Assembly: GCF_002352765.1 (NCBI RefSeq)
Contig: NZ_KZ293963.1
Span: 3,436,559 to 3,500,558 of the forward strand
Direction: 5' to 3'
Origin: Alteribacter populi
GTDB taxonomy: Bacteria > Bacillota > Bacilli > Bacillales > Salisediminibacteriaceae
DNA length: 64,000 nt
The notes beneath the pieces were generated by a model, which worked only from the letters and a program-made list of their open reading frames with translations, searched no databases and was not told where the DNA came from. This document shows, piece by piece, positions 8,922-18,076 of this stretch. Made by a program: the position numbers and the translations under genes. Every line of letters starts with the position of its first letter. Positions within the stretch are counted from its first letter, which is position 1.

Positions 8922-10883
8922 GTGTATCGGTTGTTTACGTTATTGAAGCAACGTTATTTTCTGAAATTTTGGACTGCGCAAATTTTTACGCAATTGGGAG
9001 ACGGGCTCATACGTACGGTGATTATTTATCTTATTGCCGCAACGACGAATGACCCCTTGATGGTAGGGTTAGTTATTTTTGCACAGATGCTACCGGTAGC
9101 TGTGTTTGGTGTTTTTATGGGTTCTCTGCCTGATCGATTTTCTAAGCGGTGGTTATTAGTGATCTCAAATATCTACCAACTGCTAGTTGTCATTGGGATG
9201 TGGTTTGTTCAAGACAGTGCATTATTGCTTCTTGGGATGATGTTAGTGTATGGGTTCGGTATTGGTCTTTATGAGCCAACGAGATCTGCATCAATACCTA
9301 GTATTGTTAAACAAGAAGACATCCCTAAAGCAGTCGGATTATCACAAGGAAGCACACAAGCGATGATGCTTATCGGGCCTGCCGTTGCAGGGTTATTGTT
9401 TTTTGCGGGTAATTACCTCATTATATTTAGTTTAATCTCAATCACGTACATTGTGGCTACATTATTATTATTTAATTTTTCATTTTTGGATGAAACCGCT
9501 GCAGATAAAGACAGTGATAGCGGAGAATCCTATTTAGCTTCGATAGGGAATGGGGTAAAGCAAGTATTTAGTATGCCTGCATTACGTTTTCTACTGATCA
9601 TTCTTATCCCCATTACGCTTGCGGCAGGGGTCTTAAATACGAATATCAATACATTGTACCTGCAAACCTTCGATGTTCCAGCCGAACAATATGGATTTTT
9701 ACTGGCAGTATTTGGCGGGGGGGCCATCATTGGAGCGTTAATTGCTCCAGCATTATTGAAAAAAACACGCCCTGGTTACATGATGATGGTCGGAGTGGGT
9801 CTTCTCGGCTGCTCGATGATTGCGATTTTGCTTGTTAGCTCACTAGAAGTCCAGGTTGGTTTTTTAGCTTTATATCTCTGGTCTGTGTTTACAGGAATCT
9901 TTAATACTACATTAAATGTGCCGATCAGTGCTTTGTTTTTGCAGACGACGCCAGCGTCATTTTTAGGAAGAGGGGCTTCGTTAATGCAGGCCAGTGTTAA
10001 TTTAGGCACAATGGCAGGTATTTTATTGGGTGGCTGGTTTGCTGGGTGGATAGGCTCATTGTATACGACTGCATCTGTAGGTGTGTTTTTACTTTTAACC
10101 ATTATGATGATTCCTCTTTTCAAAGGTTTTCGTTACTTAAATCAAGAAGCGCAGTCAGAAGGACCTTCAGAGCAAGTGAATACGATTGAAGGAGTGCTAG
10201 GCCGAGTCATCACGATCCGTCGAAATGTAACGGATTTAAATGTGATGCAAACATTGCTTCAAAAGCGAATGAATCGTATGTTAGCTTTGTTAGCCACGCA
10301 AACGCTGACAGTGGAGCAATTATCTAATCGGTTACATACACCAACCTCTTTACTTAGCGAAGATTTACAGATGCTCGAACAAAACCAATTGGTTAAGAAA
10401 GTTGAGGAAACAGAAGATTATCACGGTGCAGAGCCGATGTATACACTTAATAAGGAACGAACGGTAGAGTTCAACTTGGACCGCTCTCTTACTTCTTATA
10501 ACCAATCCGTTGTCATGAATGGCGTGAATAACTTTATAAATCCTGGGTTACATATGCTCGAAAAACAACTCAATAGTCCTCAAGATGAGCCTGGGTATAA
10601 GGTGATGTTAAGTTCTTATACAGGACGGGTCACCGCAGATCAGTGGCGTTCAACTCATCAAGAGATGATGAAAAAGGTAGATGGGCATTTAAATAAGGAT
10701 GAAGGTGAGGGAGAATCTGAAGCTTTTCCACTTACTTCTGATGAATCTCAACAGGAAGGGACCTATGTATTCGTACTAATGAGCTATCGACTTGAAGATA
10801 GTGAAAAATTAAATGCTGATTCATCGAAAGAACTAGAAAGTGATTTTGATACATTTGATAGAGGTACGGCGGTGGATAAATAG
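8922..10883 (+). CDS. MFS transporter fused to a C-terminal winged-helix domain
   Basis: 653 residues. Residues 1 to about 406 form a 12-helix major facilitator with motif-A-like GSLPDRFSKRW and EPTRSASIPSIV, as in macrolide/multidrug MFS_3 exporters. After a linker, about 443-510 looks like an ArsR-type winged helix (MLALLATQTLTVEQLSNRLH, then a wing with YTLNK), then a helical region and an acidic, disordered tail. This doubles the usual MFS length. The start may be GTG 8922 or TTG 8931 (better spacing from AAGAGGGGG). An unfused ArsR-MFS pair lies at 40388-42111. A membrane-tethered regulator or ligand-sensing exporter is possible, but unproven. Confidence 0.82.
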   Translation: MYRLFTLLKQRYFLKFWTAQIFTQLGDGLIRTVIIYLIAATTNDPLMVGLVIFAQMLPVAVFGVFMGSLPDRFSKRWLLVISNIYQLLVVIGMWFVQDSALLLLGMMLVYGFGIGLYEPTRSASIPSIVKQEDIPKAVGLSQGSTQAMMLIGPAVAGLLFFAGNYLIIFSLISITYIVATLLLFNFSFLDETAADKDSDSGESYLASIGNGVKQVFSMPALRFLLIILIPITLAAGVLNTNINTLYLQTFDVPAEQYGFLLAVFGGGAIIGALIAPALLKKTRPGYMMMVGVGLLGCSMIAILLVSSLEVQVGFLALYLWSVFTGIFNTTLNVPISALFLQTTPASFLGRGASLMQASVNLGTMAGILLGGWFAGWIGSLYTTASVGVFLLLTIMMIPLFKGFRYLNQEAQSEGPSEQVNTIEGVLGRVITIRRNVTDLNVMQTLLQKRMNRMLALLATQTLTVEQLSNRLHTPTSLLSEDLQMLEQNQLVKKVEETEDYHGAEPMYTLNKERTVEFNLDRSLTSYNQSVVMNGVNNFINPGLHMLEKQLNSPQDEPGYKVMLSSYTGRVTADQWRSTHQEMMKKVDGHLNKDEGEGESEAFPLTSDESQQEGTYVFVLMSYRLEDSEKLNADSSKELESDFDTFDRGTAVDK

Positions 10884-10909
10884 GGTAATGAACCTCTATT
10901 CGGAATAGA

Positions 10910-11014
10910 TTCTACACCAAAGACGAATGATTCTACACAAAAAAGAAATAATTCTACACAAAAAAGAATGATTTCTACAAAATACAAACTTTTTTCTACA
11001 CAAAAAGGAAAAGA
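10910..11014. repeat. 21-bp-phased degenerate repeat (TTCTACACAAAA unit)
   Basis: TTCTAC begins at 10910, 10931, 10952, 10973 and 10994, exactly 21 bp apart, with consensus TTCTACACAAAAAAGAAT. It fills the gap between the MFS fusion and asparaginase. On the minus strand the repeat reads as seven-residue repeats, but there is no sign of a real gene. Confidence 0.8.
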
Positions 11015-11046
11015 TTAGACATGTTGAAGGGAGTAGCTTTTACCAC

Positions 11047-12039
11047 ATGAACAAACCAGTAAAAATTGAGGAGTACCGCAATGGGATTTTAGAAAATGTT
11101 CACGAATGCCTTATTTATGCTGTGGATGGGTCACGAAACACAGTGATGAAGAGAGGTGAACCGTCGCATCCGATCTTTTACCGATCTGCAATGAAGCCGA
11201 TTCAAGCGATTCCTGCCTTTCAGTCCAACGTAATCGAACAATATGGATTAAATTCAAATGAAGCTGCCTTGTTTATGGGTTCACATAGGGGTGAAGAGTA
11301 TCATCAAGAGACGTTAATCCGTTTACTAGAAAAACTAAACGTAAAGGAAAACGACTTCGTTTGCGGCCATGCTTACCCTTTGAACGAAGCAGCAAAACAC
11401 CGTTTTATAGCGGAGCGTAAAGAAAAAAGGAAGCTGTTCCATAATTGTTCCGGTAAGCATCTTGGTTTGATGGCAGCTGCGCGTGCATACGGTTATCCGA
11501 TTGATGGATATGAACAGTTAGGTCACCCTATTCAACAACACATTTTATCAATCCTCGCTGACTTATCAGAAGTCGCCGCATCTGACATTGCTTCTGGAAA
11601 AGACGGGTGCGGGTTGCCAGTACACGCTGTGCCACTGAAAAATATGGCGCTCTCGTATTTGAAATTTGTAAAGCCGGAGCTCATTAGCGATACAAAAACG
11701 GCTAATGCGGTTTCAGCGGTTGGACAGGTCATGAACAAGCATCCAGAAATGATCGCTGCTCACCGATTTACTTGCTCAACGCTGCTGTTAGACGAAAATA
11801 TAATTGCAAAAGGCGGTGCTCAAGGTGTTTACTGCTTTGCATTAAAAAAAGAAAGAATTAGTTTTGCTATTAAAGTATTAAGTGGATCAGAGCTCGTTTG
11901 GTCTTTATTAGTAGCTGAACTCTTAAAGAAAATCTCGTATGACAATAAAGGAACGATTGAAGCGTTATATGAATTACGTCCGCCTATTATTTATAGTGAT
12001 GGTAATGATGTCGTGGGTGAGGTAGTTGTGAGGATTTAG
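11047..12039 (+). CDS. L-asparaginase II family protein
   Basis: 330 residues matching the asparaginase II family (PF06089 type), which is unrelated to the classical bacterial AnsA/AnsB fold. Signature segments are the N-terminal FYRSAMKPIQAIPAF, a GSHRGEEYH motif, HNCSGKHLG and SGKDGCGLPVHAVPL. It would hydrolyse asparagine to aspartate and ammonia in the cytosol. The nearest SD-like AAGGGAG is about 15 bp upstream of the ATG, a long spacing. It appears complete. Confidence 0.85.
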   Translation: MNKPVKIEEYRNGILENVHECLIYAVDGSRNTVMKRGEPSHPIFYRSAMKPIQAIPAFQSNVIEQYGLNSNEAALFMGSHRGEEYHQETLIRLLEKLNVKENDFVCGHAYPLNEAAKHRFIAERKEKRKLFHNCSGKHLGLMAAARAYGYPIDGYEQLGHPIQQHILSILADLSEVAASDIASGKDGCGLPVHAVPLKNMALSYLKFVKPELISDTKTANAVSAVGQVMNKHPEMIAAHRFTCSTLLLDENIIAKGGAQGVYCFALKKERISFAIKVLSGSELVWSLLVAELLKKISYDNKGTIEALYELRPPIIYSDGNDVVGEVVVRI

Positions 12040-12074
12040 GAAGAGTTCTTAAACAAGCAATATTTGGAGGAGCT

Positions 12075-12536
12075 ATGTTAATGGCAACCAATAAATGGTT
12101 CTTGTATTTAGGAGTGACATGGACAATTCTATTTGCTGGCATGAGCTTCTATTGGGCAGTGGGTGGGATGATTGGTGTTAGATCACTAGGGGGTGCAGTT
12201 TATGAAATGTCATTAAATCCAACGCCCTCGTTTGTAGCAATTGTTTGGTTGACTGGATTCATAAAATTGCTTGGGGTAGTATTACTCATGATGCTTTTAA
12301 TCAAATGGGGAAATTCACGAATTCAAAAGGCGCTCTATCTCATAACAAGAATGACTGGATTATTACTGTTTTTATACGGATTACTCAATTTCATCACAAT
12401 ATTCTTAAGTACAGTCGGTGTTTTAAACTTTGAACTAGATAGATACGCTACCTTTTGGAGATTAGTATTTTGGGAGCCTTACTGGATGATTGGGGGTATA
12501 TGTTACTTTTTTTCTATTAGAAAAACGAGAGAATGA
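12075..12536 (+). CDS. Small membrane protein, DUF3995-like
   Basis: 153 residues with four predicted membrane helices, starting at ATG 12075 behind TTTGGAGGAG, 35 bp after asparaginase. The first helix motif FAGMSFYWAVGG and the MSLNPTPSFVAIVW segment resemble DUF3995 proteins. No function is known. The close spacing suggests cotranscription with the asparaginase gene, but no functional link is evident. Confidence 0.6.
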   Translation: MLMATNKWFLYLGVTWTILFAGMSFYWAVGGMIGVRSLGGAVYEMSLNPTPSFVAIVWLTGFIKLLGVVLLMMLLIKWGNSRIQKALYLITRMTGLLLFLYGLLNFITIFLSTVGVLNFELDRYATFWRLVFWEPYWMIGGICYFFSIRKTRE

Positions 12537-12695
12537 AAAGAATAATTGCCTATCATCTTTCTTTTGTGTATTGGTATGATATCCTTTTTTTGTATGATAA
12601 ATTAAATTATACCATTCATTCAAACGAAGTATAAGTCTTTTATTTTAGTATTTTTCTAGTCGTGTTTAGAAGTAGAAATAGACTGGGGGTTGCAT

Positions 12696-13217
12696 ATGAT
12701 TGATTATAGAATAAGGCGAAGAGAGGGCTTTACTGAAAAAATTGGCGAACTTATTTCTATGCTTGAACATACGAGAGCTGTTACGTTGGATGAGATTACC
12801 AACTTAAGTCAGATTGATTTAGATAATATTGTGAATGAGGACGCTAATTCCATTGGGTCTCTTTTACTACATATTGCTTCGATTGAGTTTGTTCATCAAA
12901 GGATTTCATATGAGAACAGAAACTTAAGCAAAAGTGAACTTTTGAAATGGAGAACAGCTCTAGAACTTGGAGACAAAGCAAGAATTGAAATTAAAGGTCA
13001 AACCCCTTGATTATTACCTAAAAGAATTATCACAAATTAGAGAGAGTACATTAACACAGCTAAAGTCGAAGCGAGATAAGTGGTTGTACGAAGAAAATAA
13101 ATGGGGAAACGGTATCCCATATATCACTATTACCTTTGGTTTCATGTTATCGAGGATGAAATTAATCATCGTGGGCAAATAAGAGCAATAAAGCGAATGC
13201 TGATGAACAATAAATAA
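12696..13217 (+). pseudogene. DinB-family gene broken by two compensating frameshifts
   Basis: The ATG at 12696 behind CTGGGGG opens a DinB/DUF664-like helical bundle. The frame leaves at a C run near 13002-13005 (one extra base), continues as PLDYYLKELSQIRESTLTQL in the second frame, and near 13120 returns to the original frame as YHYYLWFHVIEDEINHRGQI before TAA 13217. The three pieces together make a normal DinB protein of about 170 residues with its metal-binding His motif. The two shifts cancel, so only the middle third is out of frame. Recent decay is likely; sequencing error in the C run is the alternative. Confidence 0.75.
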
Positions 13218-13221
13218 AATA

Positions 13222-13266
13222 AGGGCTCAGCTACCGCGGTCTCCTTGCCGAAAAGTAGAGCCTTTT
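13222..13266 (+). terminator. Weak candidate terminator after the DinB pseudogene
   Basis: GGGCTC (13223-13228) can pair with GAGCC (13258-13262), which runs directly into TTTT. The stem is short and the loop is about 29 bases. Confidence 0.3.
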
Positions 13267-13304
13267 GCCTGAATTACGAACTTCCTTTCACATAAACAAA
13301 ATGC

Positions 13305-13367
13305 AAACCACTTATAAATCAAAAGAATCCCAGCTCTCGCTTTACGAGGCCGGGATTATAAGTGGTT
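13305..13367 (-). terminator. Terminator of the 5'-nucleotidase gene
   Basis: AAACCACTTATAA (13305-13317) pairs with TTATAAGTGGTTT (ending 13367), with an inner stem between AATCCC and GGGATT and GCTCTCG and CGAGGC. On the minus strand the long hairpin begins right at the stop codon and is followed by TTTGCATTTTG. Confidence 0.7.
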
Positions 13368-15097
13368 TATTCATCATTGTCAGAAGCGTGGTCGATAATA
13401 CGGCCCTCAACTTCGTACTCAACATCTCCAAGGTCAGCCATGTAGTCGCGAAGCATTTCCCAGTCGGTAAAGCCAACGATTGTACCTCTGCCGTCATCGT
13501 ATGCATTAGCGAAGACCTCAAAGCCGTCGCCACCAGTTGCAGTAAAATGATTCGTGGCTACAGTGTACATGTCGTCTTCATTTATTGTTTCATATTCGCC
13601 GTCTACTTCGATTTCAATAGAGACAACACGTTCACCTGGCTCTTCGTTGCTATCAAAGGTGATGCGGGTGCCGTCTGAGACGTGAAGGAAGGCGCCATTT
13701 TCTTCAGGGACATCGTACACGCTTGTTTCAAAGGCTTCGATTAATTCAGCACCGGATAGCTCGAGGAGCGTAAGGCGGTTGCCGAATGGTTGTACTTCAA
13801 TCAGTTCTCCGACAGTGACTTCACCTTCGTCAAGAGGTTCACGGATACCGCCGCCGTTTTGCATAGCCATAATCGTGTTTTCATCAGCGGTTAGTGCGGC
13901 CTCGAGTTGAGCATCGGAGATTAAATTACCAAGCGCTGTTTCATTGGCACGGACGCTTTCTTCATCACCATCTCCGTGACGAGGGTTAGGCAGCTCACTG
14001 ACTACGTAAGAACCAGCTTCCTCACTTTGTAATTCCTCAATTTCTTTTGTGTAAGGTTCGAGCATTTCTAAAGCATCAGGGTCTGGATCACGGTCTTCAG
14101 TGGCAAGTAGTTCACCGGCGGAATCGATGACAACGCCGTTTTCGTCAAAGGTTACATTCATTACGCCAATAAATTGCCCGTACTCGCCAGCTTGACCAAC
14201 AACTGTCGGCTCCATTTCCTCCCCGTTTTCATTTTCGGTTACTAAGGTTGGAGCTTCTACTGCGGTGTGACTGTGCCCGCCGATAATCACATCGATTCCC
14301 TCGACTTGTTCAGCGAGTAAGAGGTCGTTACCCACGCTCGGATCACTGTCGTAGCCAAGGTGCGTTAAGGCGATAATTTTGTTAATGCCTTCAGCTTCAA
14401 ATTGGTCAACCATTTCCTGAGCAGCTTCGACGTAGTCATTAAATGCCACATCGGTCGGACTGGAGATGTCGACAGTATCTTCAGTGTTAAGCCCAAAGAT
14501 ACCAATTTGTTCACCGTCATGCTCTAGGACAATACCATCGTAGATCATACCGCCCTCGGCTTCATGATGAATGCCTTCTCCAGTCATTCCGTCAAAGCCT
14601 TCATCTGCGGAAAAATCCATATTGGCTGCAAGAATCGGAAACTTAGCAGCTTGAATGAATTCCACCAATTCTGGGTGACCGTCCTCAGGGTCGCCGAGGT
14701 CAAATTCGTGGTTACCTGGTACAAACGCATCGTATTCCATCATATTCATAAACTCAATCGCATCTTGCCCGCGGAATTCGTTAAAATAAAGTGTACCGGA
14801 GAATACATCACCGGCATCAAGAAGAATACCGTCACCGAATTCTTCTTTCGCTTCATCTAATGTGGTTATCATTTGCGGGAACATATCGGTTCGACCGTGA
14901 ATATCGTTCGTATGGAAAATGTTTAGGCTAAACGATTCCCCGTCCTGATGATCCTCTCCATCGACATTCTCGTTTACATCCTCGTTTGGTTCTTCGTTTT
15001 CATCGTTACTTAGATTCTCATCATCGCTGCATCCTACCATCAGTACAGAGGCTAACCCAATCGCACTGATCGAAGAAATCCATCCCTTATTCTTCAT
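13367..15097 (-). CDS. 5'-nucleotidase/UshA-family lipoprotein
   Basis: 576 residues; the start is fixed by AAGGAGG 9 bp upstream. A lipoprotein signal ends in VLMVGC (Cys 23), followed by an acidic linker. The metallophosphatase domain shows HTNDIHG (about 62), LLDAGDVFSGT, GNHEFDLG, LTHLGYDSD and GGHSHT; the C-terminal 5'-nucleotidase domain has NGGGIRE and GNRLTLLELSG, then a TGGDGF motif. It would release phosphate and nucleosides from nucleotides outside the membrane. The protein is very acidic. It is monocistronic. Confidence 0.92.
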   Translation of the reverse strand: MKNKGWISSISAIGLASVLMVGCSDDENLSNDENEEPNEDVNENVDGEDHQDGESFSLNIFHTNDIHGRTDMFPQMITTLDEAKEEFGDGILLDAGDVFSGTLYFNEFRGQDAIEFMNMMEYDAFVPGNHEFDLGDPEDGHPELVEFIQAAKFPILAANMDFSADEGFDGMTGEGIHHEAEGGMIYDGIVLEHDGEQIGIFGLNTEDTVDISSPTDVAFNDYVEAAQEMVDQFEAEGINKIIALTHLGYDSDPSVGNDLLLAEQVEGIDVIIGGHSHTAVEAPTLVTENENGEEMEPTVVGQAGEYGQFIGVMNVTFDENGVVIDSAGELLATEDRDPDPDALEMLEPYTKEIEELQSEEAGSYVVSELPNPRHGDGDEESVRANETALGNLISDAQLEAALTADENTIMAMQNGGGIREPLDEGEVTVGELIEVQPFGNRLTLLELSGAELIEAFETSVYDVPEENGAFLHVSDGTRITFDSNEEPGERVVSIEIEVDGEYETINEDDMYTVATNHFTATGGDGFEVFANAYDDGRGTIVGFTDWEMLRDYMADLGDVEYEVEGRIIDHASDNDE

Positions 15098-15351
15098 TCA
15101 AGTTCCTCCTTAATTTTAGAAATAGAATATTTTATGTCCGCAATTTATCTTATAGCGAAGCAGATAAAAAAACAATGCATTAGTAAGAGATTTAAAAAAG
15201 TTAGATAAATTGTCTATAAGACTTTATTCATGGCTTTTATATGGTATCACGCTGTGCCAAAAGGTCGTCGTTGTTATATATCACTCATTCAGTTAACTGG
15301 AAGATGATGTTAAACTTATAGGTGGTTAGTAAAAATAAGGAGGTGTTAAAA

Positions 15352-16155
15352 ATGGTGATTTTAAAAGCTGGATACGGTCTAGACCCAAATGGATTTATTG
15401 TAAGCGATGTTAGTAAAGATAAAATTGACAATGTCTATGTGCCTTGCATTCGACAATCTGTCGACAGTCTTAGAAATTTGTTTCCTAATAAATTACACAG
15501 TGTTTATGTGTACGGTAGCGTCGCCAGAGGTGAAGCCATAGCTTTAAAATCAGATTTAGACCTTATCGCTCTGTTTGATGACAAACTGAGTTCCGTTAAT
15601 ATGGCTGAATTAAAGAACCTGGCTGGAGAACTGTCACAAAAGTATCGTTCTATGTTTCGTGATGTTGGTATTGCTGTTGCATATTACGAATATACGGTTG
15701 ACCCCTCAAATTACTACGAAAATGCATTTCTTAAAGAACTCTGTGTTTGTGTATACGGAGACGATTTAGGGGAACGATTTGGTCCTTACAAACTTACATC
15801 AGAGATAGCCATGCGATTCAATGGAGATATTTGTGAGAGTCTTACTCGGACGTTAAAAAAGTTTAAAACAGCTTCAAACGAGGAGATTAAAATAATTACG
15901 CCAGGCTTCGCTCGTAAACTCATTCGAACATTCTATTCAATGGTGATGGTGCGTTCTAAGATTTGGTCGACACGACTTTACGAGCAATCAGAAGTCTTTA
16001 TCCACCACTTTCCAGATAAAAAATCTATTATACTTACCCTGCTAAAATGGATAGAGGAACCACCAACGGACCGTGAGACTGTATATGAGTTGTTTAAGAG
16101 AGAGGGTGAGTGGGCTTGCGCGAACTTTGCACACGAAGCCAATATTTCTTATTGA
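15352..16155 (+). CDS. Nucleotidyltransferase-domain protein
   Basis: 267 residues from ATG 15352 behind AAGGAGGTG; an upstream in-frame start lacks such a site. The Pol-beta type nucleotidyltransferase core is at about 52-75: VYGSVARGEA followed by DLDLIALF with the metal-binding Asp pair. The C-terminal 130 residues are helical and include FARKLIRTFYSM and a tail with WACANF, similar to aminoglycoside-adenylyltransferase-like or MNT/HEPN-like arrangements. The substrate is unknown; small-molecule nucleotidylation is a guess. It is a single gene, with no partner toxin gene beside it. Confidence 0.75.
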   Translation: MVILKAGYGLDPNGFIVSDVSKDKIDNVYVPCIRQSVDSLRNLFPNKLHSVYVYGSVARGEAIALKSDLDLIALFDDKLSSVNMAELKNLAGELSQKYRSMFRDVGIAVAYYEYTVDPSNYYENAFLKELCVCVYGDDLGERFGPYKLTSEIAMRFNGDICESLTRTLKKFKTASNEEIKIITPGFARKLIRTFYSMVMVRSKIWSTRLYEQSEVFIHHFPDKKSIILTLLKWIEEPPTDRETVYELFKREGEWACANFAHEANISY

Positions 16156-16198
16156 TCTACCAAGCAAAAGATAAGCAATATAATAAATCGTAAAATTC

Positions 16199-16783
16199 TT
16201 ATGTCTCATAACCTAAAACTTTATCTTTCACTTTGCATGTTAAATTATTCAATTTAACATTTAACTGATCCGCACTAACCAAAGCTTGATAATCGTTTTC
16301 TATCTCCCCAGGTTTGTTCGCATGCCCAATAATATAGTCTTCAAAAGGAATGTGAACAAAATCAAAAATGTGTTTGAATTGTTGAATGAGGGGAAGTCCT
16401 TTTATTCTTGGAGAAGCTCCTCCAACGGCTATGACAAAAGCTTTTTTCAATGCCATTCGTTCGCGAAAGTTACGATATTCAGGTTCCCTCATCGTTTGAG
16501 ACCAACGATCAATGAAGTTTTTCATGGTACCTGTCATGCTAAACCAGTAGATTGGTGTAGCAAAAACAAGAATGTCATGGTGCATCATCCGATTAATTAC
16601 TTCTCGATAATCGTCTTTCACGTCAGGAAAGCCCTCTGGTGAGTGCCGCCCATCTTCAACGGGTTTAATAATATAATCCGCCAAATTAATGGTATTTGCC
16701 TCAAGCCCCCTGACTGCACGTTCGGTTAAAACTCTTGTATTCCCTTTTTTACGACTTCCACCGTTGATTACCACAATGCTCAT
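16199..16783 (-). CDS. NAD(P)H-dependent FMN oxidoreductase
   Basis: 194 residues with a flavodoxin-like fold. NGGSRKKGNT binds FMN phosphate, and FATPIYWFSMTGTMKNFIDRW is the usual second FMN loop. It starts at ATG 16783 behind AAGGAGGCAAC on the minus strand and is divergent from a LysR gene 122 bp away, so it is probably that regulator's target. Likely roles are quinone or nitro-compound reduction. A decayed relative of its C-terminal half lies at 18900-19190. Confidence 0.85.
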   Translation of the reverse strand: MSIVVINGGSRKKGNTRVLTERAVRGLEANTINLADYIIKPVEDGRHSPEGFPDVKDDYREVINRMMHHDILVFATPIYWFSMTGTMKNFIDRWSQTMREPEYRNFRERMALKKAFVIAVGGASPRIKGLPLIQQFKHIFDFVHIPFEDYIIGHANKPGEIENDYQALVSADQLNVKLNNLTCKVKDKVLGYET

Positions 16784-16841
16784 GATAAGTTGCCTCCTTT
16801 ATTTTGACTGCATTTCATTTACAGATTACACTAAAAGTACA

Positions 16842-16889
16842 AATCATAAAAACGGATTATTTTGATTGTTATAATCGAAAAAAACGATT
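16842..16889. promoter_or_regulatory. Two AATC-N9-GATT operators for the LysR regulator
   Basis: AATC-N9-GATT occurs at 16842-16858 and again at 16873-16889. The copies are 31 bp apart, about three helical turns, in the divergent intergenic region. The second reads AATCGAAAAAAACGATT and overlaps a TATAAT at 16870-16875 that could serve the LysR gene. Such phased T-N11-A-like sites are typical of LysR proteins. Confidence 0.55.
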
Positions 16890-16904
16890 AAAGGAAGACA
16901 GAAC

Positions 16905-17801
16905 ATGGATCCAAAACAGCTAAAAACCTTTTTGACTGCTGCTGAAACCCTGAATTTCACAAAAACAGCGAGCATTTTGAACTTTGCTCAATCTAGTGTA
17001 ACTGCTCAAATTAAATCACTGGAAGAAAGCTTGGGAAAACCACTGTTTGAGCGACTTGGGAAGCGATTGATATTAACGGAAGCTGGGCAAAGCTTTAGAG
17101 TATACGCTGAAAAAATGGTCAAACTTAGTGATGAAGCTAGAATAGCTATTAGTGGGAATCAAGAACCGTCTGGAACACTCGTTATCGGTGCACAAGAAAG
17201 CCAGTGTACTTATCGATTACCTCCAGTGCTAACGGAATTCAAACGACTCTATCCGAAGGTAGAACTGATCTTCAAACCTGCCCATTCGGATCAACTAGCC
17301 AGAGAACAGTTAATGAAAGGGATACTTGATGCAGCTTTTATTATGGATGTTCCAAAACCAGAAGAAGGGTTAACCATTGAGGAGTTACTGAAAGAGGAAA
17401 TCAAGCTGGTAACAAGTCCTGATCACCCCTTAGCTAAAAAATCAGAGGTAATTTTAAAAGATATTGAAAAAGAGACACTACTATTAACCGAAACAGGGTG
17501 CTCCTATCGCAATCTTTTAGAACAGTCTTGTCAAAGTGCCCAAGTTTATCCAGCCCATAAAATTGAATTTGGAAGTATTGAAGCGATTAAACAGTGCGCT
17601 ATAGCAGGATTGGGAATTGGAGTCCTTCCTACGATGGTAGTGGTAGAAGATCTGAAAAAGAGTAAAGTAGTAGAACTGAATTGGAAAAGTGATATTCCTC
17701 CTATTTTCACTCAAATTGCGTGGCATAAAGACAAATGGTTATCACCACCCTTAGAATCTTTCATTGAATTGACTATGAATATATTGAAAAATCGCATATA
17801 A
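16905..17801 (+). CDS. LysR-family transcriptional regulator
   Basis: 298 residues. The winged helix-turn-helix covers about 1-60 (MDPKQLKTFLTAAETLNFTK start, QSSVTAQIKSLEESLG recognition helix), then the periplasmic-binding-like effector domain from about 90. The start is preceded by AAAGGAAGA. It is divergent from the FMN oxidoreductase, which is its probable target, and two matching palindromes lie between them. Confidence 0.93.
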   Translation: MDPKQLKTFLTAAETLNFTKTASILNFAQSSVTAQIKSLEESLGKPLFERLGKRLILTEAGQSFRVYAEKMVKLSDEARIAISGNQEPSGTLVIGAQESQCTYRLPPVLTEFKRLYPKVELIFKPAHSDQLAREQLMKGILDAAFIMDVPKPEEGLTIEELLKEEIKLVTSPDHPLAKKSEVILKDIEKETLLLTETGCSYRNLLEQSCQSAQVYPAHKIEFGSIEAIKQCAIAGLGIGVLPTMVVVEDLKKSKVVELNWKSDIPPIFTQIAWHKDKWLSPPLESFIELTMNILKNRI

Positions 17802-17811
17802 CTAGAAAGAA

Positions 17812-17842
17812 TAGCTGAGAGAGTGGCTCTTAGTTATTTTTA
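17812..17842 (+). terminator. Terminator of the LysR gene
   Basis: TAGCTGAGAG pairs over 10 bp (two G-U) with CTCTTAGTTA, then TTTTTAA. It is located 11 bp after the stop. Confidence 0.75.
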
Positions 17843-18076
17843 ATCCTGCCAATATAATTGCCAGAAAATAACATAGTCATTTGCTGCGAGTACAAGATAC
17901 TGCGCATTTCAAACAACATCTAATGTACTAACTTTGTGAAAAAATTTACAGGAAGCCTTAGAGAAATTTCAAGTTGCAAGGTTTGCAGCTCTTTTTTTGC
18001 GTTATAAATTGGAAAGTAATGTTAAACTAAAGGGGGTTAGTTGAGGTGAAAGTTGAAGATAAAAAGTATTGAATAA

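Noticed and set aside
10784..10987. Minus-strand heptapeptide-repeat frame (FCVESFV-like) over the 21-bp array
   Set aside because: The period of 21 automatically gives heptapeptide repeats; no ribosome site or conserved start was seen.
10910..11014. CRISPR array
   Set aside because: Repeats of 21 bp total period leave no spacer of CRISPR length, and no cas genes are present.
13265..13678. 137-codon plus-strand frame opposite the 5'-nucleotidase
   Set aside because: It is antisense to a clear nucleotidase C-terminal domain and lacks a ribosome site.
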